Shown here: piece after piece, positions 1-12,636 of the stretch
Layout: each line of letters begins with the position of its first letter
Position numbering within the stretch: the stretch's first letter is position 1
Origin: Chelonoidis abingdonii
Taxonomy: Eukaryota; Chordata; Testudines; Testudinidae
Length of the DNA stretch: 64,000 nucleotides
Direction: 5' to 3'
Assembly (NCBI RefSeq): GCF_003597395.2
Contig: NC_133774.1
Span: 33,727,568-33,791,567 of the forward strand
Program-made: the position numbers and the translations under genes
The notes under the pieces: model-generated
Database searches by the model: none
What the model was told of the DNA's origin: nothing
The model's input: the letters and a program-made list of their open reading frames with translations, nothing else

Positions 1-3000
1 TTAAGTCCTATCACAGTAAATGAGACTTAAACGTGCTTAAGAGCTTTGCTTGAATCAGGGCACTGGACAATAAATGAAGAAGTAAAGTTTTGTTTGCTCT
101 ATAATTGAGGCGAATAAGATTTAGAATGAATATTTCTTAATGGTAGGGATGAACATTTTTTCTTTTTAAATTTATTTACATGAAAATTGTTCGTGAAGGT
201 GCTATCCATTAATAAAATGTCAGTGTAGCAACACTATGCATAGTTCTGCTTTGTTAAGGATTTGTTTCTGTCATTCATACAAAGTCACTGCATAAATTCA
301 GCCCAAGTATCTCCATTGTTTTCTTATTCTGAATCCTAATAAAAATTTAGGAAATGGAAAAAGGCATTATTTAGTGGAGGGAAAAAGGAAGGCATAGGCT
401 TACATTTTGTTCATTATCCTGGAAATCATGAATAATGTTATACCACAGAGAAGATTCTTGTGGTCAATATAATTTCATTGCTTGCAAAGCTATGGGCTTT
501 TTGTTTGTTTTGTTTTATTTGGTTGGGCGGAGATTTTTCTGCGGTGGAGGAGGTGATGGCGGAAGGAGAGTTGCTGAAAACAAGGCTACAGTAATTTTCA
601 GAAATGAATGTCTGAAAGGTTAGACTCCTAAATAAATAGCTTGAAATTAATGGGGACAGCTGAGTGCTCAGTGCTTTTGAAAATAGGCCACTTATGGATT
701 TAGGAGCCTAAATTTAGACACCCATTTTTGAAAAAACTTCTTGTATCCAAATTCTCTCTCTCTCAATGTGCTAGGTATATATTTGGAATGATGGAAGAAT
801 CTTGCAGTTAAGTAAAACTGGTTAAATTATTTATTCTGAATAAATTACCCAACGAATTTATCTCTTTCTTCTGTTCATAAATCATTCTTGACCCAATCCT
901 GATTTCCAGTAACACATTTGTTAATTGTAAATACTCACTGAATAGTTTATATGGACAAATTCCAGACTATAGGATGTTCACTTCAACAATTCACTCTTTG
1001 TGACTGGTCACTTAATTTAGGTGGTATTATTTCTGCCCTCTGACTGGGTAACTGAAACTAACTGATAGTGACTTAGTAATACACTAGTATAAATGTTTGA
1101 ATGAAGAAACCACATATGCTGACATCTGTGAAGTCACAATTTAAAAACAATTTCATGAATAAACCAGCACTCAAAATACTCACAAAGGAAATAATGCAAG
1201 CTGGCTAGTGAAAGGGAACATTTACACATGGAGATACTGACTTTTTATATTATTATTAGAGCTGAAAGGTGACGACAATTCCATTTTGTTGCAATTTCCA
1301 AGGTTCTGAAATTTATTTGTGTTTTGCATAGGCTGACCTGGGAGACCAGCTTCACATCTTTGCTCTGAGTGGAGATTTTCATCCTAGATCATTCCAAATC
1401 AGGCAGAGTAGGGACTTCAGCCTAACTCTTCCACAGGGCAGGCCTAAACAATTGCTGTAGACACTGGCTGTCTCCCTCTTGCTGTCCTTTCCACTCCATC
1501 CCACTGTTCAGTTTTGATGAAACAATGTATTTCTCCAAAATTTCAGTTTGGCAGAAATGTTCTGACCAGCTGTAATTATTAATCCAGCTCTATAATTAAG
1601 TGATCCGATTCACCTGAAGCCTCACTAAGTCATTTTGTTGCGATACAGAGATAGGGATCTAAATGCAGAATCAAAAGTCCTTTCTTTTAATCTATTTTTG
1701 TTTTAATAAATACGTGACACAGCTCCTCACCCTTGTTAAAAATATAAGATTCTTTAATATGCCAATACATACTTCTGGAAATCCTCTTACACAGGAAATA
1801 TTTATTTTTACTATATTTTCTTCCATTTGGATTTCTAAGAATTTAACTTGGTTGCTAGTGAAGAAGTGAGAGCTCATTTATTTGTCTTTGTTTCAGAGTA
1901 TTCTTTCTCTGCTGAGCAATGTTGCTTTTTGCCCCCAAATAATGATCATGCTTAGAATGTGTACTAATCCCTCTTTCAACAATATTCTTAAGTAATTTAT
2001 AAGTGCCTATTTCAAACTGAGGAGTTTGACAGTGCCCCTTGTGAATCTAGATATACATGTCATACAATTCATACACAAACGAAACTACATGAAATATTCA
2101 TTTAGGAATACTCTAAATTATGTACCAAACAACCAGGGTACTGTCGTTGTCACAGTTTTCATCTGGTAAATATCCCAGCGGGCACAATGAATTCACTTAT
2201 AACTCACAAAGAGTTTCCCAACATGTTTAAATTATTTATCTTATGGCTACAATCCCGTGTGTTTTTAAATATGACCACTTTTTCCACCGTGCAGTAGATT
2301 CAGGTAAAACATTTAAATGAACGAATCAGTGTGTATTTTGATTTAGTTGAGTTTATTTCAACACAGTTTCTGTATTTAGACTGTACTGAGAAGTTATGGT
2401 CAGAGAGTAGGTAGTTGGCCCGTGAAGCAAAGTTGGTTAAGTGTTTGTTAAATAAATAAATAAAAAACTTCCAACTGGTTTCCCCATCAAGCTAAGCTGC
2501 AGGATGCAGTCAAGGGATTATGGAATCTCTATCACATTCAGAGATGCAGGCGTCTTATAATGACACGGTGCTTTAAGTCTATCATGTAGTAAGATGAATG
2601 GTGTCATTTATAACTTCTTAAAAGATGAGGAAACATGGTAGTTTCTTGACACTTGATTCCAAATGACACTCACCACTTAAAATAAGTAGCTACAAACCTC
2701 AGACATAATAGATACATTGGGAAAAATGCAAGGCATCATGTTAACTTCTTACAAATATTTGACATCTTCTGACATGTCAAGCTCCATTATTCAATATTAT
2801 AAACTAACATGGCCTTGGTTATTTTTTATTTAACTAAATTAAAACTAACAAGGAACCTGACAAAACTTTTCACTGTCTCAATCTAGTTTACTGGCCTACA
2901 TTTATACTATGGAAGCATCAATGATTCCCTACAAGTTGGTGGAGGGAAACCAAATTATATGGATTTTGAATTGGAATTGCATAAAAGGGGAACAGCATGC

Positions 3001-4724
3001 TCCTCAGTTCCCACAATTCTGGATCTCCATAGATACATTCTGGCATCAGGACTTGGATGGCTGAGAAAGCCCAGAGCTGGGCAAGTGGAACGCTTCCTGG
3101 TTTTGTCCTCCCACTGTCATAATAATGCAGCTTAAACTATTGTTGACCCAGTAAAATAGTTTATTCAGCTTTCTTCTCAACGCTTTGAAAGTTCTTCTGT
3201 TGGGGCAGGTACTGGAGGGGGCCATTACAGCACATGGGGATGGGGAAAGCTTAGAGAGCAATATAAATGCACCATGCCTCTGCCTCAGATCTTGAGCCAT
3301 GCACTAGTCCTTGAAAGATGGCTTGAGACCCACAGGTTTTGCTTGCAAATCTTGGGCTATCTATAGATTTTACAGTTCCATATCTCCACCTATTCTGCAG
3401 GAGGCAAACTTGGCCCCCTCTGTGGAAAGATTAGTAGGGATTTCCTGGCCCCTGTGATAGTTTTTTGTCTGCACAGGGGAACAACATGGCCCTTGGCCTT
3501 TGAAACTGGACTCTATTGGGGAGATTTTCAAAGGCACAAAGGATACTATGGTGCCCAACTCCCACTGAAAGTCAGTTCCACCTGTGTGGGGGAGAGGAAG
3601 ACTATGCTAAAACACCCTTCCTAGTGAACAGGTGCAATTTGAAGGCTATAAAGGTGCAAGCCTATCGATTTCAATGGGTTCAAGTCAGGCCCTGTTTTGA
3701 TTATGGAATACTATTGCTATAATCACCATATATGGTCCTAATTTCCAGTAAGTCCTCATTTTCTGTAGTTTGAGCATAGTCTCAGAAAATGAACTACTTG
3801 CTTATAGTATTATATTTGTCTTTATTAACATTGTTAGGACTGTGGTAGTGTGTAGAAGCTCCAGTCATGGACGACAACTTCATTGTCCCCTGTCCCAAAG
3901 ATCTTGGATTCAATAAAATCCAAGGGAAAAAATGACCTAAAAATCTAGATTAATATAGCTAGAAAGCAAATTAATTATAAAATTAATTTGCACATGTCTT
4001 GTTCTCATGGTGGAAAGAATACAAAGCATCTAAGCTTTTATGTCAGATTAAACAGGATTGACATACTTTTCTCAAAGGAATTTAAAGTTGAATTACATAT
4101 ACAGTAAACAATGTCCTGGCTTCTACGTAGCACAGTTTATTTAAGAAATCAGTTATGAGTTCTGTTGTGTTTCACCAACAAACGGTTAAGCCTGAAGGAT
4201 TCCTTTAACCATTAGTTTCACACTCCATCTTCACCCATTAGGAAGATAAGATGCCTTGGGGTATGGGATATATAAAGGTTTCTCTTTCTCTCTTAACTAA
4301 GTAGTTACTATCTATCATAGCATCCAAGCAAAGCACCTTGCTATTGCTTGTTTAGTAGAGAAGAAGAAAACAAAATAAAATAAACCCCCCTATCAATACA
4401 TGCTATTAAATTTCAAATGGACTAGAAGGTTCCCTTTTATGTGACACTTTACTGCTTGTCAGATATTATAGCTATTGATCAGTTTGCTTGCATTTAAAAC
4501 AAGGCTATGCTACAGAATGTTACTTTTGCTCTTATATATCTCTTTTCTACAATAATAAAATCTGCAGAAATGAGAACACAACACTGTTGGCATATATTTC
4601 TTTAAATATTATAAAGGGATGAAGCAGAAGATGTGTATGTGTCTTCTAGAAAAGAAACAACAAATAAATTGATAGATTTTGCATTGGGGTGTGTGGGAAA
4701 TTAATCACTGCTATTGTGAACTCC
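1..4724. other. AT-rich unclassified DNA, no gene seen
   Basis: No convincing coding frame, RNA gene or full-length transposon is visible. Small fragments that look like single arms of dispersed foldback repeats occur near 1-60, 660-735 (text of the type 'ggatttaggagcctaa') and 3510-3565 (gattttcaaaggcac followed by gcccaactcccactgaaag). Around 1505-1585 the text resembles the end of the AT-rich TIR element annotated at 11957-13102. Open frames here are short and show no family motif. This could be intron or intergenic DNA. Confidence 0.5.
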
Positions 4725-4727
4725 AGA

Positions 4728-4915
4728 GTCTTCTAGTGGTCACAACAGGGGACTGGGAGTCAGGACTTCTGGGGTCCAGTCTCATCTGTGCCACTGACTC
4801 CTTGTATGACTTTTGAAAAGTCATTTAATCTGTCTGTGCCTCAAGCTTACCTATCTGTAAATTCAATATAATACCATTATTAGTTTCACAGGTGGCATGA
4901 GGCTTAATTAACTGG
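4728..4915 (+). repeat. MIR-like SINE remnant
   Basis: The text follows the MIR/CORE-SINE order: 'gactgggagtcaggacttct', then 'gccactgactccttgtatgac', a degenerate 'aagtcatttaatctgtctgtgcctc', and 'tatctgtaaattcaatataata'. In the family these correspond to the tRNA-derived and core parts followed by the 'cctcagtttcccatctgtaaaatgg' region. Divergence is high, so the copy is old. The subfamily cannot be named from sequence alone. Confidence 0.65.
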
Positions 4916-4920
4916 TGAGT

Positions 4921-6130
4921 GAACTTTACTTCTCACATACACAAATAATCAAGCTTTGTCTGAAAACCTGACCCAATCCTCACCTGTGAGTCTCCAATTC
5001 AGCCCTTCTGGAGCATATATTTCAATATGTAGCTGGAATACCAGATACTGAACCTTTGTTCTCTTGGACCATGGAATATGAGTAAGCTGTTCCCAACAAC
5101 TCCTTTATACAAGGTTCATGCTAAGGGCTGTCTCGCCTACCTGAAATTGGCGTAGTAGTAATTTGCACTCATTTAACTTTGTGCTAGTGTAATGACAATG
5201 CAAGGGGCAGAACATCAGAGACTCTGGCCCACATAGCTAGCGGTTTTGAATTGCATTTAAAAATAAAGAGAAAATATTTGTTCATAATTATGTCTTCTGA
5301 AAAAGTCTGTTATTAGAGAAGTAAGGGAAACATAATGTAACTTTGAAGCATTTTAATAGCAGGACTATTTCTTAACACATGAATTAGTTTGATTTCCTTT
5401 GAAATCCCACTCACACTAAACCAGTAATCAGACTTTAACCTATTTGATACTTTGAAGACAAAATTCCAGATTTCTTGAAATAAACTGACAAACTCTCAAA
5501 CAAAACTTCCATTGACTTCATTTGATTTGATGTACTGTTGCCTGAGAAAGGATGGCAGGTTGACCCTTTGTGTAGAGATACCATACAAAGGGCTGCTACT
5601 TGATAGTCTCTCTTAAGAAAACCATGTGTGATCAAATTTAGACAGTGGGAAACACAACTAATATGAATGACTTTGGAATACTGGAATATGAGCGCTTTTG
5701 TTATACTGCCACCAATATACACAAAAGGAAGCTATGTATGAGACCATATGAGGTGATCAAAACATTAACCAGACAGTCTAACTGTTTTTCAATATTCTCT
5801 GCCAAGAGTGTGTGTTTGAAAGAAATGTGCTACTTGGAACACAGCCATTTTTTAGTGTGCACTGCTGGTATCTTTGCTTACTCATGGTGGTGGCAATGAC
5901 AGGAGTGCTGATGCCAGTTCCTGAAGCAGTGATAGAAACTCTCCTCTTTCCCTTCCTTATATTCAGAGCTAAATCCACTGTTCTGTAAAAGAAAAATACC
6001 CAGTTTTATAGCTACTATTCCACAAATCAATATAAGTGCAATATAACTTTATGGTGGGTCTGTGTAAAAGTACATTTTGCCGTGATAATTCAAATATAAA
6101 TAATTTAGAGCCAAATTGAGATATCTTTAC
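4921..6130. other. Unclassified DNA with one weak transposase-like frame
   Basis: No gene is recognised. The minus-strand open frame 5435-5722 (95 codons) contains the short stretch CVSHCLNL, which resembles the C-x-x-H-x-LNL segment of hAT transposases, but no other catalytic or zinc-binding residues can be placed. Its lower-coordinate end carries 'aatgaagtcaatgg'-type foldback text. I treat it as unproven. Confidence 0.35.
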
Positions 6131-6137
6131 ACATTCT

Positions 6138-6207
6138 GAGTAGTACCTTACTCCAAAAGTGGGACCATTAACTTCCATAGGACTATTTTTGGTATGAAGT
6201 ACTATTC
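6138..6207. repeat. Short foldback repeat (about 70 bp)
   Basis: The two halves are imperfect reverse complements: the left begins gagtagtaccttactcc and the right ends ggtatgaagtactattc. The centre holds 'accattaacttccat'. It belongs with the foldbacks at 9105, 14474, 22237, 36843 and 46069, which are similar in size and share a centre of the type cattgaagtcaatgg. No target duplication was found. Confidence 0.6.
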
Positions 6208-6240
6208 AATGACAGTAGTGATATCTCACAGTCAGGTCCG

Positions 6241-6360
6241 GAGACTATACACTATTATTTATATTGTGAACTCCTTGGGGCAAGGGACCATATTTTCGTA
6301 TTTTTCAGTTTGATCATCACATACATCTATATGACTTTATAAATAATATGATAATTATAA
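6241..6360 (+). repeat. L2/MIR-type 3' tail remnant
   Basis: The text 'gtgaactccttggggcaag' and 'ggaccatattttcg' matches the widespread amniote L2/MIR-type tail 'aagctccttggggcagggaccgt'. It runs into AT-rich sequence with 'ataataattataattatt', as such tails often do. Short and diverged; the parent family (L2 or MIR-like SINE) cannot be fixed. Confidence 0.45.
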
Positions 6361-6689
6361 TTATTAAGCACACTAAAAAGCAAATGTTGAGTGTTTTCTT
6401 TACAGTGAGCTCAAGCATGAGGAAAACTCCATCAGAGCAGACTCGAGATGCTGATGGTGCAATGTGTGTGTGTGGGAAAGTAAGGATCAGTATCAGAAGA
6501 ACTGGATTTGGAAAATTTGGTGGGATATCAACTGGGTGGTGGTGATACTTAAACTGCAGATCAGCTTTGCAAATATGCGGCTAGATTGTGGCTTGAACTT
6601 TATCTCTGCTCAGGGGTTTAGGTGGACTAACAGCCCCTTTAATGTCCCTATGTGGCTGCCTATAGTTGCTGTGCATCCACTTATTCCTC

Positions 6690-7440
6690 ATCAGCATATG
6701 TGGGAGGGGAATGGGTGGGGAAAGGGTGGATCTTTGGTTCTGCTCTCCAACGGTGCACATAACAACTAGTGTGGTGGTATCTTCGTTTCACAGAAGACTC
6801 CTGATACTGGGGGGGGCGGGCACAATTTAAAGGGGAGGACGTGATAACCCATGTGTCTCCTCTGGGAGGAACTTCCAGCCCTACCTCCCTGGGCCAGGGC
6901 AGCCAATCCTGCTCTGGGTTGGGGCTGAGGACACAGGAGTGGGGAGCATGTGCCTCTGGGCCCAGCTGGGGCCAGCCACGGCTCTGGCTGAGCAGAGGCC
7001 AGGGAACCTGCTCTTGGCATCTTCCCAAGTGACTCCCCCACCTTGTGCTCAGCCAGGGGACCACCGCACTCTCCCTGCCCCACCACAGTAACCTACAGGG
7101 AGAGAGGAGGCTCTGTCCTTCTCCCGCTCCACCTCCCTCTTGGCATGTTTGGCCCCTGTCCCTGGCAGCCATGCCTGGACAGGGAGCGGAAGCCGCTGCA
7201 TCCCCATCCATGCTCTTGAAAGCAGAGCAGCGACCCAGAACAGCCACCATAAGAAGAGGCTAGTCGCACCCCCTTCCTCTCCCTGCCTGGACCTAGCTGC
7301 CAGGGACAGGAACCGAACATGCTGGTGGCAGGTACAGCAGGAGAAGGCTCCTCCACCCCTCCCCCCGCAGCAGGCCAAGAAGAATTCGGGGGGGGGGGGG
7401 CACTTAACCCTCCATTCTCCCCCCCCCCACACACACACAT
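6690..7440. other. GC-rich island, probably repeat-derived; overlapping ORFs considered spurious
   Basis: Base composition jumps to GC-rich and pyrimidine/purine-skewed sequence. Long frames are open on both strands at once (minus 6681-7250, 189 codons; minus 7049-7440; plus 7140-7484), as expected when stops are rare in GC-rich DNA. Their translations are low complexity and show no domain. The island ends in a G run (7388-7400), a C run (7419-7428) and a short CA repeat. CpG is not strikingly abundant, so a CpG-island promoter is not supported. A chelonian GC-rich dispersed repeat is the likeliest reading. Confidence 0.45.
7388..7438. repeat. Homopolymer G / homopolymer C / (CA)n tract
   Basis: A run of 13 G (7388-7400), 18 bases later a run of 10 C (7419-7428), then an (AC)n run. 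The G and C runs are complementary and could pair as a hairpin. Confidence 0.9.
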
Positions 7441-8964
7441 TACCTGTGCTTAATTTGCTGTGGATATTGGCCAGCAGAAAGTGACTATCCTCACCAAAAG
7501 AAAAAGGATGCTTGGAGGAAACTGGGGCTATTCATGACACATAATCCCTCCCAGCACCTGGGGGTGCTGCAATCTATGCACCACCTATTGCCCAGGGTCA
7601 TGCCTAAAAGCATAATCCCTAATCTAGCCCTTGATGAGTATCATCGTGCAAATAATGCAAGTTTCTGTCATGATTACTCTGCGCATCACTAACCATTTCA
7701 TTTTCTGGTTGATATTTGTTCCCAGTTATTTTGTGCAATACCTGGATTTCCCTTGTACAGCTTTTATCTAAGTACTAACCAAGCCTGTCTCCATTTAGAA
7801 TGTAAGATTATTTAATCCATTAACTAAAATTTGAATATACCAAACAATTGAGTACTGCTGGCAGAAAATATGCCAAATGGCAAATTATGTAACAAAGTAC
7901 ATTGGATTTTATTGAAGGCATATGATGGATTTTGCTTTGTGATACTGGGAGTCAAGGTTTGTTACTTGCAATTCTACTTGTTGAGCTTTCTGTTTGAATG
8001 TGCTACATCTTAGTTGCTGAGCTGATAATCAGTAGGTCATCCATCCTGGCTACACAAGTTTTCTTTCAGGCATTCAGAGTAAGATAGCTGCTTGTGAGAA
8101 AGAACAAGATCAGAGCCCAAGACTGAGTAACTATAAGCTAGAAAAGGCAATCTTTATTTTTGTGCAGCTCAGTGAAGGGAATATTATGAGATGGTAACCA
8201 TTTTATTTATTTCACAACATAGAGTTAAATGGAACAATGCTATCCAGTTTGTCATCTGTTTTCACTGCAGTCACAGATTCACCATTTGCAAGAAATGTTA
8301 GACAAGCATGGCACAAATCTCATGAGATTTGGTGAGTTTTTAGTCATTAGGGGGTGAAATCTCATAAGAAGAGTTAGTAAGGTTCCAGTGCTGTCACATC
8401 TGTACCCAAACTTTTATTTGGCCTCAGACTTGAACTGCAAACTCCTGCCTAAAGAAGCCAAATCAAAACAGGAGCATTGCCGACTTCGCCCATTTCTCTT
8501 TAAAATACAGAGCTAACTTGAAGGGTGAGATTTAATTTAAAGGGGGGAAGGCTTGCTTTTAAAATAAATGTAATAATTTTATTGCAAAAGTACACTCATA
8601 GACCATAAAAAAAGAAGCGCAGTGGCAATTACAAAATGGAGTATAAATGAAGAAATGGAATAAATTCCCAAACAAGACGTTTCTTGCTTTGAAAACTTAT
8701 AACATTCCATTATTACATAAACATTAATATATTTGTTAAGGTGACTATTTGACTATTATATCTATTCTGTGAAATTCTCGCTTTAATCATTGTTTTTAGG
8801 CTACTGTGCAGAATTTGACTACTGTAATTTAAGGATCAGTTGTGTCTGGCACCATTGGCTGCTTAGAGAGGTGTGAAACAGTTGAAAAGTCCACACAGAG
8901 GAATCTTTACTCCATCTCCACATAGCTGAATGTAGGAGATACTTTACAGATACCTAGGTTTGTA
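7441..8964. other. Unclassified DNA, no gene seen
   Basis: Mostly AT-rich sequence with no recognisable domain, splice-bounded exon or transposon terminus. Open frames are absent or very short. Confidence 0.5.
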
Positions 8965-9285
8965 CATGGCCCCCACTACCATAGCACCTCATAATCTCTC
9001 TTTTTTTAAACATATTTGTCTTCCCAGCACCCCCATGAAGTAGGGAAGTACTATTACCTCCATTTTATAGATAGGAACTGAGGTACAGAGAGAGCATGGC
9101 TCTAATCCACAAAGGCATTTAGGTTCCTAACATCCATTGAAATCAATGGATACTAGAAGCCCAAATAACTTTGCAGATCTGGGCCTTTGTGATTTACCTA
9201 AGGTCCACAGAAAGTCTGTGGGAAAGCACGGACATGAACATAGGTTTCCTGAGTCTCAGGTCAACACTCTAAGCACTGAATCGTT
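8965..9285 (-). repeat. MIR-like SINE, interrupted by a foldback
   Basis: On the minus strand this follows MIR order. On the plus strand one reads 'attacctccattttatagat', 'aactgaggtacagagagag', then after an interruption 'cctaaggtccacagaaagtc', 'gtttcctgagtctcaggtc' and 'aacactctaagcactgaatc'. These match the reverse complement of the MIR core. The 74-bp foldback at 9105-9178 sits between the 'cagagagag' and 'cctaaggtcc' blocks, so it inserted into an existing MIR copy or replaced part of it. Confidence 0.65.
9105..9178. repeat. 74-bp foldback repeat nested in MIR
   Basis: The left arm starts atccacaaaggcatttagg and the right arm ends cccaaataactttgcagat. The arms are imperfect reverse complements meeting at 'atccattgaaatcaatggat', a perfect self-complementary centre. 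The element at 14474-14547 has the same length, terminal text and centre type, so these are two copies of one family. Confidence 0.75.
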
Positions 9286-9289
9286 CTTC

Positions 9290-11950
9290 CCCTAGAAGTT
9301 GAAATTCTAGCTCTTGCCTATAGCCAGGATTCTCCTTATGTGGCACTGAGAAAAACCTAGAGCATATATGTTATAGGTCTATCTTAGATTAAGTTACATA
9401 GATGCAAACTACAATGATCTTCCTTGGTACCCACCAGCAGCCTATGTCTAGCCAAACACAGAATAACCCCGGCATCTGAGTCAGCCTGCTGTTTCTGATC
9501 CCCTCCCAATTTGCTCCCATTCTGTTCCAGATGTGTCTCTTGTCACAGTGACCATTTCTATCCTCCAAATTCCATTTTGACAACCAGCCAATAGACCCAC
9601 ACTTTAGCACCTAGTCATAACCCTACTCACTTCTTCTAGTCTCAAAAACCCAAAAGATTCTCTTCAAGCTGGCTTCAGTAACCACCTGCTTTCCTTTTCC
9701 ACCAGGTCAGATTCCTCCTTCACCAACTCCCAGTGGACTTTTCTTTCCCAACAGCGATGTGGTCAGAGCTTTGCCCATATTTGAAAAGGCTCTCAGGTGC
9801 AAATCAGTTCTGCAGTGGTGGAAGCTGAACATGGAGAAAGGAGTATGTGGTGAAAACTCTGAATCTTCCCTTCTATGTTTCCTGCTGTTATGACCCTGCT
9901 CTGCACACAGATTCTGGGCTGAGAATTCGACCCTTAGTACACAAATAATTTAATCTTTCATTTTGAATTAACTTGACTGAAACAAGTATTTTATAAAATC
10001 TGCAAAATTCTATTATTTTCTAAATTCCATATCTTAAAAAAAATCAGTCTATCAATTAAAGCAAAATTTTATAAAAATATGCAAAATATAAAAATATGAG
10101 GTTTTTTTAGTGTGTCTTCACTTTATGGAGTCTACACACAGCCAAACTATCCTTTTTTATTTAGATTCTAACTTACTTTTTTGATCTTGCTGTATCAATG
10201 TACAAGGGATGCATCGCAACAACATGGTAATGTCAAAAGACAAAATCTCTTTATAACCTGAATTTAAAATGCCCTTAGACAAACTATTGGTGTAAATCCC
10301 CTTATAAATAGAAAATGTGCAATGTTCAGGATTCCCCACCAGGAATCTTGCAGATCATATGTTGTAAAATTAATTTATAAAGCTATTTCAAAAGTGACCT
10401 AGTTATCAAGCCAAATACAGTTCTAAAAGCTTCCATCTAATCCCTAACCCAGAGATGTTGGCATTTTATAGCAGTTACTACATGGTATTATTGGCAGCAC
10501 TTCTACAAGCAGCACATACTTGACTAATTACCATTAAACTATATTAGTTTCTGTTCATTTCTGGCTAAAAGTTCAGAAGATCTTACCTTTTTCTGTGCGG
10601 TGTGCTTGTCAGTTTTTGTAGAATTCTCAGGACTTCCTAAGTAATATAACACCTTGTGGAAATCATTTCAGTACAGCAATTGTTTTATCATAGAACTGAT
10701 CCTAAACCTGGCACTGATCTAAGAAACATTTGTGAATGTCACTTTGCCCTTGCCCACCTGTTTTATGTTTCTCCTCCTCCCTTCATCTACCTTTTCCACA
10801 CAAGACAAACCAAAGTGTGTGCCATTTAGGTGTCACCAGGTCTGTGAGGTTTGAAAAGCTCTGCCAGTTAACAGAAAACAAAATCACTGGAGGTTCCATG
10901 GAATCACATTTCTCTACTGCAAAGAAAACTGAGATGAGAGGAAAGGTAGCTTTAGAATGTGAGTTTGAATGAGGACACTTTGTCCATGAATGGAAACTCT
11001 ACATCCTTTGTTATCTTAACAGGCTGTGTCTGTTCTCCTTGAAAGAAATTGTATGAGAGAAGATTGGATTAAGTAGTTTTTATTTTATTTCAATGCACTT
11101 GTGCACTTTTACAAAGATCAACTTACTTAGCCATGTAATAAACTCTTGTTTTACAATAAAACTAGTGTATATTATATCACTGTAGGTACCTGCAAAATTC
11201 AGAATTAGAGTAGAGAAACAAAACATTTGTTTCTTTGGTGAATGAAGCATATATCATTACCTCCATTCACTTATGTCAGATATAACTTGAACCTTTGAAA
11301 GCTATCCAACTATTAGTTAATCAGGTTAAGATAGAAAAATGGTTACACACACTCATCTTACTTTCTAACAGCTTTGCCATTCACCATTTACAGCATGGTA
11401 CATTTGTGTTTATGCTTCCTATTCTGTGACTTCTGAAAAGTCACTCAGAAAACCCACTCTTGCTAACAAAACAAGAACAATTCTGATACTTTATTAACAA
11501 TGAATAGTTTCCAGTTTACCTAGACAAAAAAAAAATCCCTCTCTGAGAGACATAAACAATATTAATCACAGAAACTGTACAGCTGGCAGTTCAAGATAAA
11601 CAACTATAAACACTAAAACAATCAAAAAATGAGAACGACTGGTAGAGTGAATTGGGTTTTGATGTAACTCTCATTGAAGGCAATAGACATCTCTCCACTG
11701 ATTTAAACGGAAGTAGTATTGAGCATTTGGTTTGAATGAAAGAACTCATCCTAATCTTCATTTAAAACTTGAAATATTTTTTGAGGTTTATTTTATTTAA
11801 TAGTTTTCATTTTTGTGTGCCTTGTATTTTCTGAATCTACCATGGTACTTCACAGAACATATGTAAAGCCAAGACTATTGCCTCAACAAACCTACAAATT
11901 AATATAGCTAACGTAATACACAGGAAAACAGTTTAAATGCAAGAAGATGG
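9290..11950. other. Unclassified DNA, no gene seen
   Basis: No exon, RNA gene or transposon terminus is convincingly visible. The stretch 9400-9850 is less AT-rich than its surroundings and may be an unrecognised old repeat. Short frames such as plus 10736-10972 have no family resemblance. Confidence 0.45.
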
Positions 11951-12218
11951 CTTAGAAGTAGCTCTGGTCTGGAATTTTTTGACAAAACTGTTTTTCTTCA
12001 GAAAACACTGATTCATCAAAACTCAAACTGTTTGTGGAAACCTCAATTTCGACAAAACTTTAGTCAGGAAGATTTCTCAAGTCTGGGATGGAATTTCTGA
12101 CTAGAGAAAAAGACACCCACCAGAGAATAGCCAATAACCTCAAGGACAAAGCTGTCAGGTTCAATCTGATTCAGAGCAGAGACTTGAACCTGCATCTCTC
12201 ACCTCCCAAGAAAGTGTT

Positions 12219-12636
12219 AAAGAGTCCTGTGGCACCTCATAGACTAACAGATGTATTGAAACATTCGCTTTTGTGGGTGAATACCCACTTCATCAGATGC
12301 ATGTAATGGAAATTTCCCAGAGGCAAGTATAAATATGCAGGTAAGAATCAGTCTGGAGATAATGAGGTTAGTTCAATCAGGGAGGATGAGGCCCTCTTCT
12401 AGCAGCTGAGGTCTGAACACCAAGGGAGGAGAAACTGCTTTTGTAGTTGGCTAGCCAGTCACAGTCTTCGTTTAATCCTGAGCTGATGGTGTCAAATTTG
12501 CAATTGAACTGAAGCTCAGCAGTTCCTCTTTGAAGTCTGGTCCTGAAGTTTTTTTGCTATAGGATGGCTACCTTAAAATCTGCTATTGTGTGCCCAGGAA
12601 GGTTGAAGTGCTCTCCTACAGGTTTTAAGTGTTTTT
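12219..12636 (-). mobile_element. 5'-truncated Penelope-like element (C-terminal coding part and tail)
   Basis: Read on the minus strand, the upstream third is the C-terminal part of a PLE protein downstream of where the GIY-YIG endonuclease motif would sit. Readable pieces are PVGEHFNLPGH, FRTRLQR, AELQF and SGLNED; one in-frame TAG interrupts it after 'KVAIL'. The noncoding tail follows, with a hammerhead-like core at 12264-12300, and the element ends with the 'aggtgccacaggactcttt' terminus at 12219. It carries no intact gene. The attribution to PLE rests on remembered turtle PLE protein text; the 11-bp TSD is directly visible. Confidence 0.8.
12262..12300 (-). ncRNA. Decayed hammerhead-ribozyme-like core in PLE tail
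   Basis: On the minus strand CTGATGA (plus 12290-12296) is followed by the stem-II hairpin GTGGGTATTCACCCAC (12273-12288) and then AAAAGC where a hammerhead needs GAAA. PLE tails are known to carry minimal hammerhead motifs. Here the CUGANGA box and stem II are intact, but the essential G12 equivalent is A and the short stem III is altered, so self-cleavage is not expected. Confidence 0.6.

Noticed and set aside
6681..7484. Overlapping long open frames (up to 189 codons) in the GC-rich island
   Set aside because: Open on both strands and in several frames at once, low-complexity translation, and no domain or splice context. GC content alone explains them.
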